19,788 bases of DNA from Gammaproteobacteria bacterium (lineage in GTDB: Bacteria > Pseudomonadota > Gammaproteobacteria > DAOWEP01): assembly GCA_030638455.1 (NCBI GenBank), contig DAOWEP010000151.1, positions 1 to 19,788 on the forward strand, given 5' to 3'. The position numbers were made by a program, and so were the translations under genes. The notes beneath the pieces are model-generated. The model had not been told where the DNA came from. It saw only the letters and a list, made by a program, of their open reading frames with translations, and ran no database searches. Shown in pieces: positions 1-8,549 of the stretch (its first letter is position 1; each line of letters starts with the position of its first letter).

Positions 1-1170
1 ACGTGGGAGTTGGAGCAGGCAAAGGCTGAGGCCGAGTCTGCCAATAAAATGAAATCAGAGTTTCTTGCCAATATGAGTCATGAGATCCGTACTCCACTCA
101 ATGCAATTATCGGGTTCTCACAGTTGCTTGAAAGAGAAGCTAATCTGAAACCATCACAAGTTGCGGATGTAAGTATTATCAGGAAAAGCGGCAAGCATTT
201 GCTGGGTTTGATCAATGATGTCCTGGATTTATCCAAAATTGAAGCAGGGTATACCGAGTTACATACAGGCCACTTGAATATAGATGAAGATATTATAGAG
301 CAGATTGTCGACCTCTTTGAAGTGCAGTGTTCAGAAAAAGAAATTTCGCTTAATGTTACTACACAGGTTCCCGGGCATGTTGTAAAAGGAGATTTGCAGA
401 AGCTTAATCAAATATTCGTAAACCTGATCGGGAATGCGCTGAAGTTCACCGATGAGGGTTCAATTGACCTTGAGATAGCCAGGTATGGTGATGAATATGT
501 GTTTACTGTCTCGGATACCGGTAAGGGTATGGATGAAAGTACATGCAATACATTGTTTGATGCTTTTGTGCAGGGGGATCACGATCGCGGTGGTACCGGG
601 CTCGGGATGGTCATTTCAAGAAAGTATCTTGAATTAATGAATGGAGCTGTTCACGTTGAATCTGAGCCGGGTAAGGGTACGTGCTTTACGCTTCGTATCC
701 CGTTGGAATTTGTATCTGAATCAAAGATGCCTTACGAGAAAAATAATAAAGGTATGCCGATTGCTATCATGAACAGGGAAGTCACGGTCTTTGTCGTTGA
801 TGATGTTGAGGAAAATCGTCACATCATGGGGCGAGTGTTGAGTCGAGTAGGAGGGCAAGTCTGTTTGCTTGAAAGTGGTGAAGATGCACTGGAAAAGCTT
901 CAGCAAGTTACTCCTGATATTGTATTTATGGATATCCGTATGCCCGGTCTTGATGGATTGGAGACCATGTTAGCAATGAAGTCCAGACTGAAAAGCAAAA
1001 CAAGGTTTATAGCCTTTACTGCAACCATCATACAGGATATGACGAGCAAGAGTTATATAGAGCAGGGATTTGATGATGTGCTGACAAAGCCCATTGAGAT
1101 AGAAGACGTTTACAGCTGTCTTGCACGTAATCTTGAAATTGAATACGAATATGAGGCGCGACAGGCCTGA
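1..1170 (+). CDS. Hybrid sensor histidine kinase, C-terminal part (5' end outside window)
   Basis: The reading frame is open from base 1 (codon phase begins at base 1), so this is the C-terminal part of a longer protein whose sensor region lies outside the window. Visible residues 1-20 look like a helical linker. The HisKA dimerisation box has the phosphoacceptor His at residue 27 (SHEIRTPLN). The HATPase domain follows, with an N box (Asn145 in NLIGNALKF), a G1 box (DTGKGM, from residue 172) and a G2 box (GGTGLGM). From about residue 260 to 380 there is a receiver domain with the acidic pair Asp267/Asp268, a phosphoacceptor Asp311 (MDIRMP) and a conserved Lys363 (TKP). It should autophosphorylate on His and pass phosphate to its own receiver, probably then to a separate phosphotransfer protein, since no Hpt domain is visible. 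The signal sensed cannot be told. It converges on dbpA with about 70 bp between stop codons and no clear terminator. Confidence 0.93.
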   Translation, partial: TWELEQAKAEAESANKMKSEFLANMSHEIRTPLNAIIGFSQLLEREANLKPSQVADVSIIRKSGKHLLGLINDVLDLSKIEAGYTELHTGHLNIDEDIIEQIVDLFEVQCSEKEISLNVTTQVPGHVVKGDLQKLNQIFVNLIGNALKFTDEGSIDLEIARYGDEYVFTVSDTGKGMDESTCNTLFDAFVQGDHDRGGTGLGMVISRKYLELMNGAVHVESEPGKGTCFTLRIPLEFVSESKMPYEKNNKGMPIAIMNREVTVFVVDDVEENRHIMGRVLSRVGGQVCLLESGEDALEKLQQVTPDIVFMDIRMPGLDGLETMLAMKSRLKSKTRFIAFTATIIQDMTSKSYIEQGFDDVLTKPIEIEDVYSCLARNLEIEYEYEARQA

Positions 1171-1240
1171 GTTAAAGTAACAGGTTCCAGGTGTAGTAGT
1201 TGCAACTTGATCTGACAGTTCCCTGCGTTGTTTTGTTTTG

Positions 1241-2620
1241 TTAGAGTTTTCGTATTCTAAACTTTCTGCCTTTGATTTTACCTTCTGATAGAATCCTCAG
1301 GGCTTGTTTGGCAATGGGGCGTTCTACAGCCACATAAGCAAGGTTATCAAAAATATCAATTTTCCCGATTTGCTTGCCGGGCAGATTGGTGTTTGCAGTT
1401 AAAGCCCCTAATATATCACCTGCGCGGACTTTGTCCTTACGACCGCCATTGATGCATAGCGTTACCATTGGTGGGCTCAGTTTGAAATTCTCTCTCATCT
1501 TGAGTGAAGAGGTTGTATCAATGCGGACAGGCCTGTCTTGATATTCCTCTATCGCATTGACCTTGGGGGCTTCAGATGCCATGAACAGGCTCAGGGCTAA
1601 TCCTTTATTGCCCGCGCGGCCGGTGCGTCCAATACGGTGAATATGTATTTCCGGGTCTGGTGATAACTCAAAGTTAATCACGACGGGTAAATCTTTAATA
1701 TCCAGTCCACGTGCGGCAACATCTGTGGCGATAAGTATCGAACTGCTTTTGTTGGAAAATTGCACTAGCACCTTGTCACGGTCTTTTTGTTCAAGATCAC
1801 CGTTCAGGGCCAGTGCATGAAAACCCTGGCGCCATAATTCTTCAGCCAGTTCGTTACATTGTTGTCTTCGATTGCAAAACACCACGCTGGATTCGGGACG
1901 ATAATGGTGTAGCAAGGCAACTAATGCTTTGGTTCTTTCGCCTTTTTGTATTTCATAGAAGACCTGTTGTATTTTTCTATTGTCATGCAGGCTTTCCACA
2001 TGAATATCAACGGGGTCGTTCTGGATGGCATCACTGATGCCTTTTATTTCATCCGGGTAGGTCGCAGAAAATAACAGGGTTTGTCTTTGACGTGGCGTCC
2101 TGTCAATAATGAGCATGATGTCTTCATGAAAACCCATATCCAGCATGCGATCGGCCTCATCCAGCACCAGTATTTTCAGGCTATCCAGTTTTAAAGATCC
2201 TTTTTTCAAATGCTTTAATATCCGGCCTGGTGTGCCAACTACGATATGTGGGTGGTGTTCCAGTGAGGCCAGTTGTGGGCCTATCGGTGTGCCGCCACAC
2301 AAAGTGAGAATTTTGGTATTGGGTATCGCGCGTGCCAGGCGACGAATTTCCTTGCTTACCTGGTCGGCCAGCTCACGCGTCGGGCAAAGTACCAGTGACT
2401 GGGTCAGGTATGTTTGTGCATCCAGTTTGTGTAATAAGCCAATGCCAAATGCAGCCGTTTTACCGCTACCCGTTTTTGCCTGTGCCTGCACATCTTTACC
2501 TTTCAGAATAGCGGGCAGGCTTTGTGCCTGAATCGGTGTCATGACCTTGTACTCCAGTGACTGGAGATTGGCTAAAAGCTCAGGCGTCAATGTTAATGAT
2601 GAGAAGGCAGTTGTGGTCAT
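1241..2620 (-). CDS. dbpA: ATP-dependent RNA helicase DbpA (DEAD-box)
   Basis: A 459-residue DEAD-box helicase, close to the length of Escherichia coli DbpA. Visible motifs: Q motif near residues 25-32, Walker A AKTGSGKT (48-55), PTREL (80-84), GTPGR (129-133), DEAD (154-157), SAT (185-187) and HRIGRTGR (328-335). What makes it DbpA rather than a generic family member is the C-terminal domain (about 386-459), with the GRKDKVRAGDILGAL stretch and a basic end. In the known family this domain binds hairpin 92 of 23S rRNA and directs the enzyme to assembling 50S subunits. The ATG start is preceded by no clear Shine-Dalgarno sequence. It lies 113 bp downstream of recQ on the same strand, so joint transcription is possible but unproven. 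It is convergent with the histidine kinase gene. Confidence 0.95.
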   Translation of the reverse strand: MTTTAFSSLTLTPELLANLQSLEYKVMTPIQAQSLPAILKGKDVQAQAKTGSGKTAAFGIGLLHKLDAQTYLTQSLVLCPTRELADQVSKEIRRLARAIPNTKILTLCGGTPIGPQLASLEHHPHIVVGTPGRILKHLKKGSLKLDSLKILVLDEADRMLDMGFHEDIMLIIDRTPRQRQTLLFSATYPDEIKGISDAIQNDPVDIHVESLHDNRKIQQVFYEIQKGERTKALVALLHHYRPESSVVFCNRRQQCNELAEELWRQGFHALALNGDLEQKDRDKVLVQFSNKSSSILIATDVAARGLDIKDLPVVINFELSPDPEIHIHRIGRTGRAGNKGLALSLFMASEAPKVNAIEEYQDRPVRIDTTSSLKMRENFKLSPPMVTLCINGGRKDKVRAGDILGALTANTNLPGKQIGKIDIFDNLAYVAVERPIAKQALRILSEGKIKGRKFRIRKL

Positions 2621-2733
2621 GGGAGATCAGTCTTGGTTGGCAATCTTTGTTGGTGTAGTAGGGGAAAGCTGGCGCATGATAGCAGATTGCCAATAAAGTG
2701 TGGAGAACCCTGGTTACGGCAATGCGATACCCG

Positions 2734-4854
2734 TCAACGAGTCATATCAGATCTGACACACCGCAACACTTCGTAGGAGAATTCTCCTTCCAGCGCATCA
2801 AACACCGGCTTGAGGCGTTTGCCGCCCTCATATTGTTCTATGGCGAAGCGGATCGCCTCTAACTGGTGCTGTGGCAGTGGTACAACCTCACTGAGCGGAA
2901 CTTCATCGCGCTCTATTCCTTTGGCCAGGTGGTTGTATATGGTAATAGCTTTTAGGCCACGCTGGGCGGCGATGGCTTCGGCATCCATCCCGAGGCGAAA
3001 GAGTTGCAGTGTTTCCTCTTCGGTATCGCTTTGTGTGTTCTTTCCCGGATTCCGATAATCGTTTAGTACATCGAGAAATGTCTCGCCGTAATCAGCCAGT
3101 TTGCGTTTGCCGACACCGGAGATGTTCGACAATTGTGTCAGGGTTTCGGGCTGGTTTTCCAGCATTTCGGCGAGCGTGGCATCGTGGAAGATCATGTAGG
3201 CGGGGACGCCCTGTTCGTCGGCCAGTTGTTGACGGCGGTTGCGTAGTGCTTGCCACAGGTCGTTCTTTTTCGGATCGGTAAAACGGCTGGCTTTTCGTTC
3301 ACGGCTTTTTGCTTTGGTTTTGCGTGAGAATTTACGCAGGTGCAGTGGCTGTTCACCGCGTAACACGGGACGACTTTCTTCGGTGAGGTGCAGGCCACCA
3401 TGCCCTTCGAGGTCTACTGCCAGCAACCCGCGGGCGATCAGTTGGCGGTAGAGATCACGCCATTCACTTTGATTGAGTTCACTGCCAATGCCGTAAGTGC
3501 TTGCCTTGTTGTGGCCGAAGCGAAGGATGCGTTCATTCTCTTTGCCGAGCAACACATCGACCAGGTAGCCAACGCCGAAACGCTGGCCGGTACGGTGGAC
3601 GCAAGAGAGCGCCTTTTGCGCGGTGGCGGTTGCATCCCAGGTCTCGGGTGGCTCCAGGCAGGTGTCGCAGTTACCACAGGGTTTTTCCAGCTCATCACCG
3701 AAGTAACGTAGCAGTGCCTGACGACGGCAGGTGGTTAGTTCACAGAGGCCGAGCATAGTATCGAGCTTGTGACGTTCAATGCGTTTGATTTCTTCTGGGG
3801 CGTCAGAGCTTGCCTGCATTTGTTTGAGCAATATCACATCCTGTAGGCCGTAGACCATCCAGGCATTGGCGGGTTGGTTGTCGCGACCGGCGCGCCCGGT
3901 TTCCTGATAATAGGCTTCAAGGCTCTTCGGCAGGTTGAGGTGGGCGACGAAGCGCACATCGGGTTTGTCGATGCCCATGCCGAAGGCGATGGTAGCGACG
4001 ATAATCACTTCATCCTCACGCAGGAAGCGTTCCTGATTTTGTTGGCGAACCTGTGCCGGCAGACCGGCGTGGTAGGGTAGTGCGGTCAATCCTTTCGATG
4101 TTAACCATTTGGCTACATTATCAACGCGTTTGCGCGAAAGGCAGTAGACGATTCCGGCATCCCCTGGGTGTTCGTTGCGGATAAATCGCAGCAACTGTTC
4201 GCGGGTGTTGCTGCTGTTATCACTGATACGATAGCGAATATTGGGGCGATCGAAGCCGTTGATAAATTGCCTTGCCTCAGTGAGGGCCAGCCGCTCTATG
4301 ATCTCGCGGCGAGTGGCATTGTCGGCGGTAGCGGTCAGGGCAATGCGCGGGATCTGTGGAAAACGCTCGTGCAGTACCGAAAGCTGTACGTACTCGGGGC
4401 GGAAATCATGACCCCACTGGGAGACGCAGTGCGCCTCGTCGATGGCAAAGAGCGAGACGGGGATATGCTCAATAAGATCAAGTGTGCGCGGCATCATTAG
4501 TCGTTCGGGGGCGACGTATAGCAGGTCTAGCTCGCCGCGATGTAATGCGTCCTCTACTTCGCGCACTTCATCGGGACTGAGGGTGGAGTTGAGAAAAGCG
4601 GCCCGTACCCCGTTCTGGTGCAGGGCATCGACCTGGTCCTTCATCAGGGCGATCAGTGGCGAAACGACGATGCCAACACCGTTCCGCACGATAGCTGGAA
4701 TTTGATAACAGAGAGACTTTCCGCCACCGGTAGGCATCAGTACCAGCGCATCGCTACCAGCGATCAGATGGTCGACGATTACCTGTTGTTGCGGGCGGAA
4801 GTTATCGTAGCCGAAGACGCTTTGTAGTATGTGGTTGGCAGAGCTGGTGTTCAT
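2734..4854 (-). CDS. recQ: ATP-dependent DNA helicase RecQ, long form with C-terminal HTH domain
   Basis: A 706-residue RecQ, about 100 residues longer than the Escherichia coli enzyme. RecQ unwinds DNA 3'-5' in recombination and fork repair. Helicase core: Walker A PTGGGKS (41-47), DEAH (139-142), the aromatic-rich loop after it (SQWGHDFRPEY), SALTAT-type motif TATA (174-177) and motif VI QETGRAGRD (317-325). The zinc site is intact, with Cys376, Cys393, Cys396 and Cys399. A winged-helix RQC region spans roughly 405-505, followed by a basic linker and an HRDC domain at about 531-600. The extra tail (about 613-705) looks like the helix-turn-helix domain found at the end of some longer RecQ proteins (HTH_40 type). 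The coding sequence is much richer in G+C than its neighbours (a sampled line is 60% G+C against 30-45% in rlmA). It is divergent from rlmA across a 172-bp gap. Confidence 0.95.
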   Translation of the reverse strand: MNTSSANHILQSVFGYDNFRPQQQVIVDHLIAGSDALVLMPTGGGKSLCYQIPAIVRNGVGIVVSPLIALMKDQVDALHQNGVRAAFLNSTLSPDEVREVEDALHRGELDLLYVAPERLMMPRTLDLIEHIPVSLFAIDEAHCVSQWGHDFRPEYVQLSVLHERFPQIPRIALTATADNATRREIIERLALTEARQFINGFDRPNIRYRISDNSSNTREQLLRFIRNEHPGDAGIVYCLSRKRVDNVAKWLTSKGLTALPYHAGLPAQVRQQNQERFLREDEVIIVATIAFGMGIDKPDVRFVAHLNLPKSLEAYYQETGRAGRDNQPANAWMVYGLQDVILLKQMQASSDAPEEIKRIERHKLDTMLGLCELTTCRRQALLRYFGDELEKPCGNCDTCLEPPETWDATATAQKALSCVHRTGQRFGVGYLVDVLLGKENERILRFGHNKASTYGIGSELNQSEWRDLYRQLIARGLLAVDLEGHGGLHLTEESRPVLRGEQPLHLRKFSRKTKAKSRERKASRFTDPKKNDLWQALRNRRQQLADEQGVPAYMIFHDATLAEMLENQPETLTQLSNISGVGKRKLADYGETFLDVLNDYRNPGKNTQSDTEEETLQLFRLGMDAEAIAAQRGLKAITIYNHLAKGIERDEVPLSEVVPLPQHQLEAIRFAIEQYEGGKRLKPVFDALEGEFSYEVLRCVRSDMTR

Positions 4855-5026
4855 AGACGGGTATCATTTCATAGTCACCCGCCATATGAAAGAGACGGCT
4901 GATATTATTAATAGGGACAAAATTGGAATTATTATTTAAAATCGCGCTGGATAAACTGGAATGCATTGGTTTTAATGATAAAGGAACCTTTGATAAGATA
5001 GGTTGAGTCCAGGCAGCGAATAGAAT

Positions 5027-5941
5027 ATGAATATTATAAAAGCACATAATCTGGCCTGCCCGATTGACGGCGCACGGTTTGAATTCCATGAAAAACAGCT
5101 CGTTTGTGAGAATGGACATGTTTTTGATGTAGCCCGTCAGGGCTATGTGAATTTGCTGCCTGTGCAACATAAGAGAACAAAGCAGCCTGGTGATAGTAAA
5201 GAGATGGTTGCAGCGAGAGCTAAATTTCTAAATTCAGGGCTGTATGAGCCTATAGCCACTAAGTTAGCTGAAATTTCGCTTTTGCAGATTACAGATACCC
5301 AGGTTACAGGAAAATGGGAAACCTGTTTGATGGATGCGGGTTGTGGTGAGGGTTATTATTTTGATTATGTTTTTAATTATCTTAAGGTTAAAAAGGGTAA
5401 TAGTAAGCTCTCCTTTATTGGTCTGGATATATCGAAAGCCGCCATCGCTGAAGCTGCAAAAAGAAACAAGCAGATAACCTGGATCGTGGGTACCAACAGA
5501 CAGCCGCCCGTTGATGGTGAAAGTGTAGATATTATTGTATGTGTGTTTGGATTTCAGAGTTTTGAAGGCTTTAATAAGATATTAAAACCGGGTGGCAGAG
5601 TTATTCTGGTTGAGCCTGGGCCTGACCATTTAAAGGAGTTGCGAGAGATAATCTATACGGAGGTCAAAAAATCAGATCCGCAAGACCTTTCTTGCGTTGA
5701 AGAAATGGGGTTTTCGGTGGCGGATAGTCAGCGACTAAAATTCAAAACAGGAGATATCAGTAATGAGAAAATACATGATTTGCTTTTAATGACGCCCCAT
5801 TTTTATAGAGCTACTAAAGAAGGCAGGGAGGCGGCGGCTAACTTGCAAAAGCTGGATTTAACCGTGGATGTTGTTTTTAGAACATTGAAAAAAAGTAACG
5901 ATGCTCTGATTATAGATACGGCTTATAGTACCTGTTTATAG
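5027..5941 (+). CDS. rlmA: 23S rRNA (guanine-N1)-methyltransferase, RlmA family
   Basis: A 304-residue protein with the RlmA layout: an N-terminal zinc-type module, then a class I SAM-dependent methyltransferase. RlmA in Escherichia coli (269 residues) methylates G745 of 23S rRNA. The diagnostic stretch FDVARQGYVNLLP (33-45) and the PGDSKEMV segment (54-61) are present. SAM motif I is MDAGCGEGY (102-110); further motifs are FIGLDIS and the ILKPGGRVILVEPG strand. In the zinc module the pattern is Cys11-x2-Asp14-x12-Cys27-x3-His31: the second ligand, a Cys in E. coli, is Asp here, so zinc binding may be altered, or Asp may be a ligand. No strong Shine-Dalgarno sequence precedes the ATG. The gene is AT-rich, divergent from recQ, and its stop overlaps the end of the convergent NYN gene by 6 bp. 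The exact target base is inferred from the family. Confidence 0.88.
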   Translation: MNIIKAHNLACPIDGARFEFHEKQLVCENGHVFDVARQGYVNLLPVQHKRTKQPGDSKEMVAARAKFLNSGLYEPIATKLAEISLLQITDTQVTGKWETCLMDAGCGEGYYFDYVFNYLKVKKGNSKLSFIGLDISKAAIAEAAKRNKQITWIVGTNRQPPVDGESVDIIVCVFGFQSFEGFNKILKPGGRVILVEPGPDHLKELREIIYTEVKKSDPQDLSCVEEMGFSVADSQRLKFKTGDISNEKIHDLLLMTPHFYRATKEGREAAANLQKLDLTVDVVFRTLKKSNDALIIDTAYSTCL

Positions 5942-6418
5942 TAACAAATCTTCTTCAATAGAGTGATAGATGCTGGCGGCATCAATCAGAGAGTTGGCTG
6001 TTAGCGTGGGTACGCCATAGACTTCTGCGCTGACGGCATAATCCTTTTTGATTTTATCCAGTAATAGGTCGAAATCTCCATCACCCGATAGCAAGATAAT
6101 GGTGTCAACGTCTTTTGCTGCTTCCAGCACATCAATTGCAATACCCACGTCCCAATCACCTTTGGCGGAGCCGTCACTACGCTGAATATAAGGTTTTAGC
6201 TTTACTGTAAAGCCGATGTGTCTGAGTGCATCCTGGAATTTGATTTGTTGGTCGTCGCCACGATGAGTTGCATAAGCGATTGCGGAAACAATTTCTCCAT
6301 TAGAGCTTATTCGTTGCCAAAGTTTTCGGTAATTAAACTGGCGGCCATAGGCCTGGCGTGTGGTGTAATAAATGTTTTGTACATCAACAAAAATTGCGAT
6401 TTTTCTTACTTTTTTCAC
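5936..6418 (-). CDS. NYN-domain protein (LabA/DUF88-like, putative RNase)
   Basis: A 160-residue single-domain protein of the NYN/PIN-like fold. The first strand carries IAIFVDVQN with Asp12. The middle acidic motif is KGDWDVG with Asp88 and Asp90, and the third is LLSGDGDFDLL with Asp113 and Asp115. These conserved acids form the metal-binding centre in this fold, and family members are known or suspected to cleave RNA; the substrate here is unknown. There is no membrane segment or signal peptide, so it should be cytoplasmic. The start is a GTG at the right-hand end of the entry; no in-frame ATG lies just upstream and the ribosome binding site is weak (a lone AGG ahead of a run of six C). 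It overlaps the convergent rlmA gene by 6 bp at the stop codons. It lies downstream of rhlE on the same strand, separated by a likely terminator. Confidence 0.85.
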   Translation of the reverse strand: MKKVRKIAIFVDVQNIYYTTRQAYGRQFNYRKLWQRISSNGEIVSAIAYATHRGDDQQIKFQDALRHIGFTVKLKPYIQRSDGSAKGDWDVGIAIDVLEAAKDVDTIILLSGDGDFDLLLDKIKKDYAVSAEVYGVPTLTANSLIDAASIYHSIEEDLLL

Positions 6419-6444
6419 GTTGGGGGGACCTGTTAGTAATTTAA

Positions 6445-6477
6445 AATAGGAGCAGGGAGGGAGTACCTGCTCCTATT
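6445..6477 (-). terminator. Probable intrinsic terminator of rhlE
   Basis: A perfect 12-bp inverted repeat (6445-6456 pairing with 6466-6477) with a 9-nt loop lies 18 bp past the rhlE stop codon. Read on the minus strand, the hairpin is followed by TTTTAAATT. The stem has GC-rich arms (GGAGCAGG). The short U run makes it a moderate terminator, which would partly isolate the downstream NYN gene from rhlE. Confidence 0.7.
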
Positions 6478-6495
6478 CTGTTGCTAACATGCACC

Positions 6496-7818
6496 TTATG
6501 AGCTGAGACCCGCGCGATTACCTGAACGGCTCTGATTGTTCGAGCGACCCTTAAAGGGTGGACGCTGACCGTTCCGGGAGGATGCTGCTTTATTCCCGTT
6601 TGAATGTCTCCCGGCTGGCTTTCTTGCACCCTTTTGCTGCCTGCCGCCCCCCCTGTTAATGGGTTCCGCTTTGATGGAAGGATCGGGGTCATAACCCTCA
6701 ATCACTACCTTGGGGATGGCGCGTTTTGTAAGGCGCTCTATGTCTTTAAGTAACTTCAGTTCATCGACGCACACCAGTGACATAGCTTCACCTTCATTGC
6801 CTGCACGACCGGTGCGGCCAATGCGGTGAATGTAATCTTCCGCTACGTTAGGTAGTTCGTAATTGACTACGTGTGGCAACTGGTCAATGTCGATTCCGCG
6901 GGCGGCAATATCCGTTGCAACCAGTACACGTACTTTGCCAGATTTAAAATCTGCAAGTGCCTTGGTGCGCGCGCCCTGGCTCTTGTTACCATGGATGGCG
7001 GCAGCCTTGATGCCATCGATATTTAGCTGATCAGAAAGACGGTTGGCACCATGCTTGGTTCGGTTGAATACCAGCACCTGTTTCCAGTTATTTGAACCAA
7101 TCAGAAAGGAGAGTAGCTCACGTTTACGTTTTTTGTCTACAGGATGAACCACCTGCGTGACTGTTTCTGTAGCCGTATTGCGCTTTGCAACTTCAACCAG
7201 TACCGGTGACTTGAGCAGTTTATCTGCCAGTTGCTTGATGTCGCTTGAGAAGGTGGCTGAGAATAATAACGTTTGTTTTTGCCTGGGCAACAGAGCGAGA
7301 ACCTTGCGGATATCGTGAATAAAACCCATGTCGAGCATGCGGTCAGCTTCGTCGAGCACCAGGATATCAATCTTTGACAAGTCAGCAGATCTCTGGCCGA
7401 CATGATCGAGTAATCGTCCTGGGGTGGCGACCAGAATGTCTACGCCCTTAATGAGCTTCTGTTTTTGTGGATTGATACTTACACCGCCAAAAACTACGGT
7501 TGATTTTAGGGGCAAATGCCTGCCATAGGTTTGTACGCTTTCGGCAACCTGTGCCGCCAGTTCCCGGGTTGGGGTAAGTATCAGGGCGCGAATAGGGCGA
7601 CGGCCTTTTTGAGGTTTGCTGGTCGATATTAGTCTTTGCAATAGTGGCAGGGTGAAACCGGCAGTTTTGCCTGTGCCCGTCTGTGCGCCACCCATGATGT
7701 CTCGTCCTTCGAGAATGAGAGGTATGGCCTGCTTCTGTATCGGAGTGGGGCTGCTATAGCCTTTTTCGGATACAGCACGGAGTAATTCGGCCCTGAGACC
7801 GAGGGATTCAAATGACAT
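6496..7818 (-). CDS. rhlE: DEAD-box RNA helicase, RhlE type
   Basis: A 440-residue DEAD-box RNA helicase. The N-terminus MSFESLGL and the segment GYSSPTPIQKQAIPLILEGRD are typical of RhlE. Motifs: Walker A AQTGTGKT (45-52), PTREL (83-87), ATPGR (131-135), DEAD (156-159), SAT (187-189) and HRIGRTGR (331-338). Residues from about 386 to the end form a basic, low-complexity tail rich in Arg, Gly, Asn and Ser, usual in this family and thought to help RNA binding. I chose the ATG at 7818 because GGAG lies about 10 nt upstream and the conserved N-terminus begins there; a longer in-frame start at 7851 would add 11 unconserved residues. RhlE proteins remodel RNA and structured rRNA, often in the cold. 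It is divergent from a cold shock gene across about 450 bp. Confidence 0.93.
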   Translation of the reverse strand: MSFESLGLRAELLRAVSEKGYSSPTPIQKQAIPLILEGRDIMGGAQTGTGKTAGFTLPLLQRLISTSKPQKGRRPIRALILTPTRELAAQVAESVQTYGRHLPLKSTVVFGGVSINPQKQKLIKGVDILVATPGRLLDHVGQRSADLSKIDILVLDEADRMLDMGFIHDIRKVLALLPRQKQTLLFSATFSSDIKQLADKLLKSPVLVEVAKRNTATETVTQVVHPVDKKRKRELLSFLIGSNNWKQVLVFNRTKHGANRLSDQLNIDGIKAAAIHGNKSQGARTKALADFKSGKVRVLVATDIAARGIDIDQLPHVVNYELPNVAEDYIHRIGRTGRAGNEGEAMSLVCVDELKLLKDIERLTKRAIPKVVIEGYDPDPSIKAEPINRGGGRQQKGARKPAGRHSNGNKAASSRNGQRPPFKGRSNNQSRSGNRAGLSS

Positions 7819-8266
7819 GCTACGATGTTCTCCAGAGATCGGCCTACCCAATAATATGGTTTTTACACCAGGTTTGGGACGGTCTAGGCGGAAACTTACT
7901 TGTGTATTTCGAGGTAAATCGGGAAGGATTACCGCAAGAATTACCTTGTTGAAAACAGGTGCAGACCGAAGTGCACCAGCGCTTGAGGGCGCATTATATC
8001 AGAAGTTTTGCTAAAAAGGTGGTCAGTGAGCAATATTTTCTCGATATCCTCTAACGACCGTATAGATAAAGCGCGGGCCTTGAATTAGCCTCTTTGTACC
8101 CTAATATAGGTGAAAGTGTGGTGTTTTTTGGTCAAAAACCGGGTACACTCCACAACGTACATTCTATACTGGTTCTTGTCAGAAGTGTTCTGAAGTTTTC
8201 TCCTGTTAATTACCTTGTAAGATTTGTAACACACAAAATTTTTTAATATTTAATGAGGTAATTATT
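7819..8266. other. Divergent intergenic region rhlE / cspA-type gene
   Basis: About 450 bp without a supportable gene. It must hold the promoters and leaders of both divergent genes. Features seen: a candidate -10 TACACT at 8144-8149 for the plus strand, followed at 8155-8161 by ACGTACA, which matches the core of the Escherichia coli cold box near the expected transcript start; a small inverted repeat at 8180-8192 (CAGAA-GTG-TTCTG); and an AT-rich run just before the cold shock gene. No good -35 match was found upstream of the -10 candidate. The leader of about 110 nt would suit a cold shock gene, but this is inference. Confidence 0.4.
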
Positions 8267-8467
8267 ATGGCAACAGGAACCGTTAAATGGTTTAACGAAT
8301 CCAAGGGCTTCGGCTTTATTACACCTGACGATGGTGGCAAAGATGTATTTGCTCACTTTTCTGCTATCGCAAGCGAAGGTTTCCGTACACTGGCTGAAGG
8401 CCAGCAGGTAACTTTCGACGTGGAAGACGGCCCTAAAGGCCCGCAGGCAACAAACATAAAGGCCTAA
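8267..8467 (+). CDS. Cold shock protein, CspA family
   Basis: A 66-residue protein consisting of a single cold-shock domain, the normal family length. It starts MATGTVKWFN, with RNP1 KGFGFITP (13-20) and RNP2 DVFAHF (26-31); the second RNP2 residue is Ala where Val is usual. Surface aromatics Trp8, Phe9, Phe15, Phe17, Phe28 and Phe31 are the usual nucleic-acid stacking set. Such proteins bind single-stranded RNA and DNA and melt secondary structure. The ATG follows GAGG at a spacing of about 9 nt. A strong terminator sits 25 bp after the stop, so it is probably a single-gene transcript. Whether it is cold-induced or constitutive cannot be told from sequence. Confidence 0.95.
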   Translation: MATGTVKWFNESKGFGFITPDDGGKDVFAHFSAIASEGFRTLAEGQQVTFDVEDGPKGPQATNIKA

Positions 8468-8492
8468 CCGGTCTTTAGTTTGTGTCTCGGCT

Positions 8493-8527
8493 AAACCCCG
8501 CGAGCTATCGCGGGGTTTGCTTTTTTT
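8493..8527 (+). terminator. Strong intrinsic terminator after the cold shock gene
   Basis: A perfect 11-bp stem (8493-8503 with 8508-8518) containing CCCCGCG/CGCGGGG, a 4-nt loop GCTA, and a run of seven T at 8521-8527. It is a textbook rho-independent terminator. It lies between the cold shock gene and the RRM gene, whose start codon is only 23 bp further on. Confidence 0.95.
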
Positions 8528-8549
8528 ACGTGATAAGAGGAGTTGTAAA

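Noticed and set aside
2810..4827. Many plus-strand frames of 65-110 residues across recQ
   Set aside because: They mirror a GC-rich, fully supported recQ gene, have no ribosome binding sites and show no family features.
7819..7851. Longer start for RhlE adding 11 residues
   Set aside because: The conserved N-terminus begins at the ATG at 7818, which has a GGAG upstream; the extra residues are not family-like.
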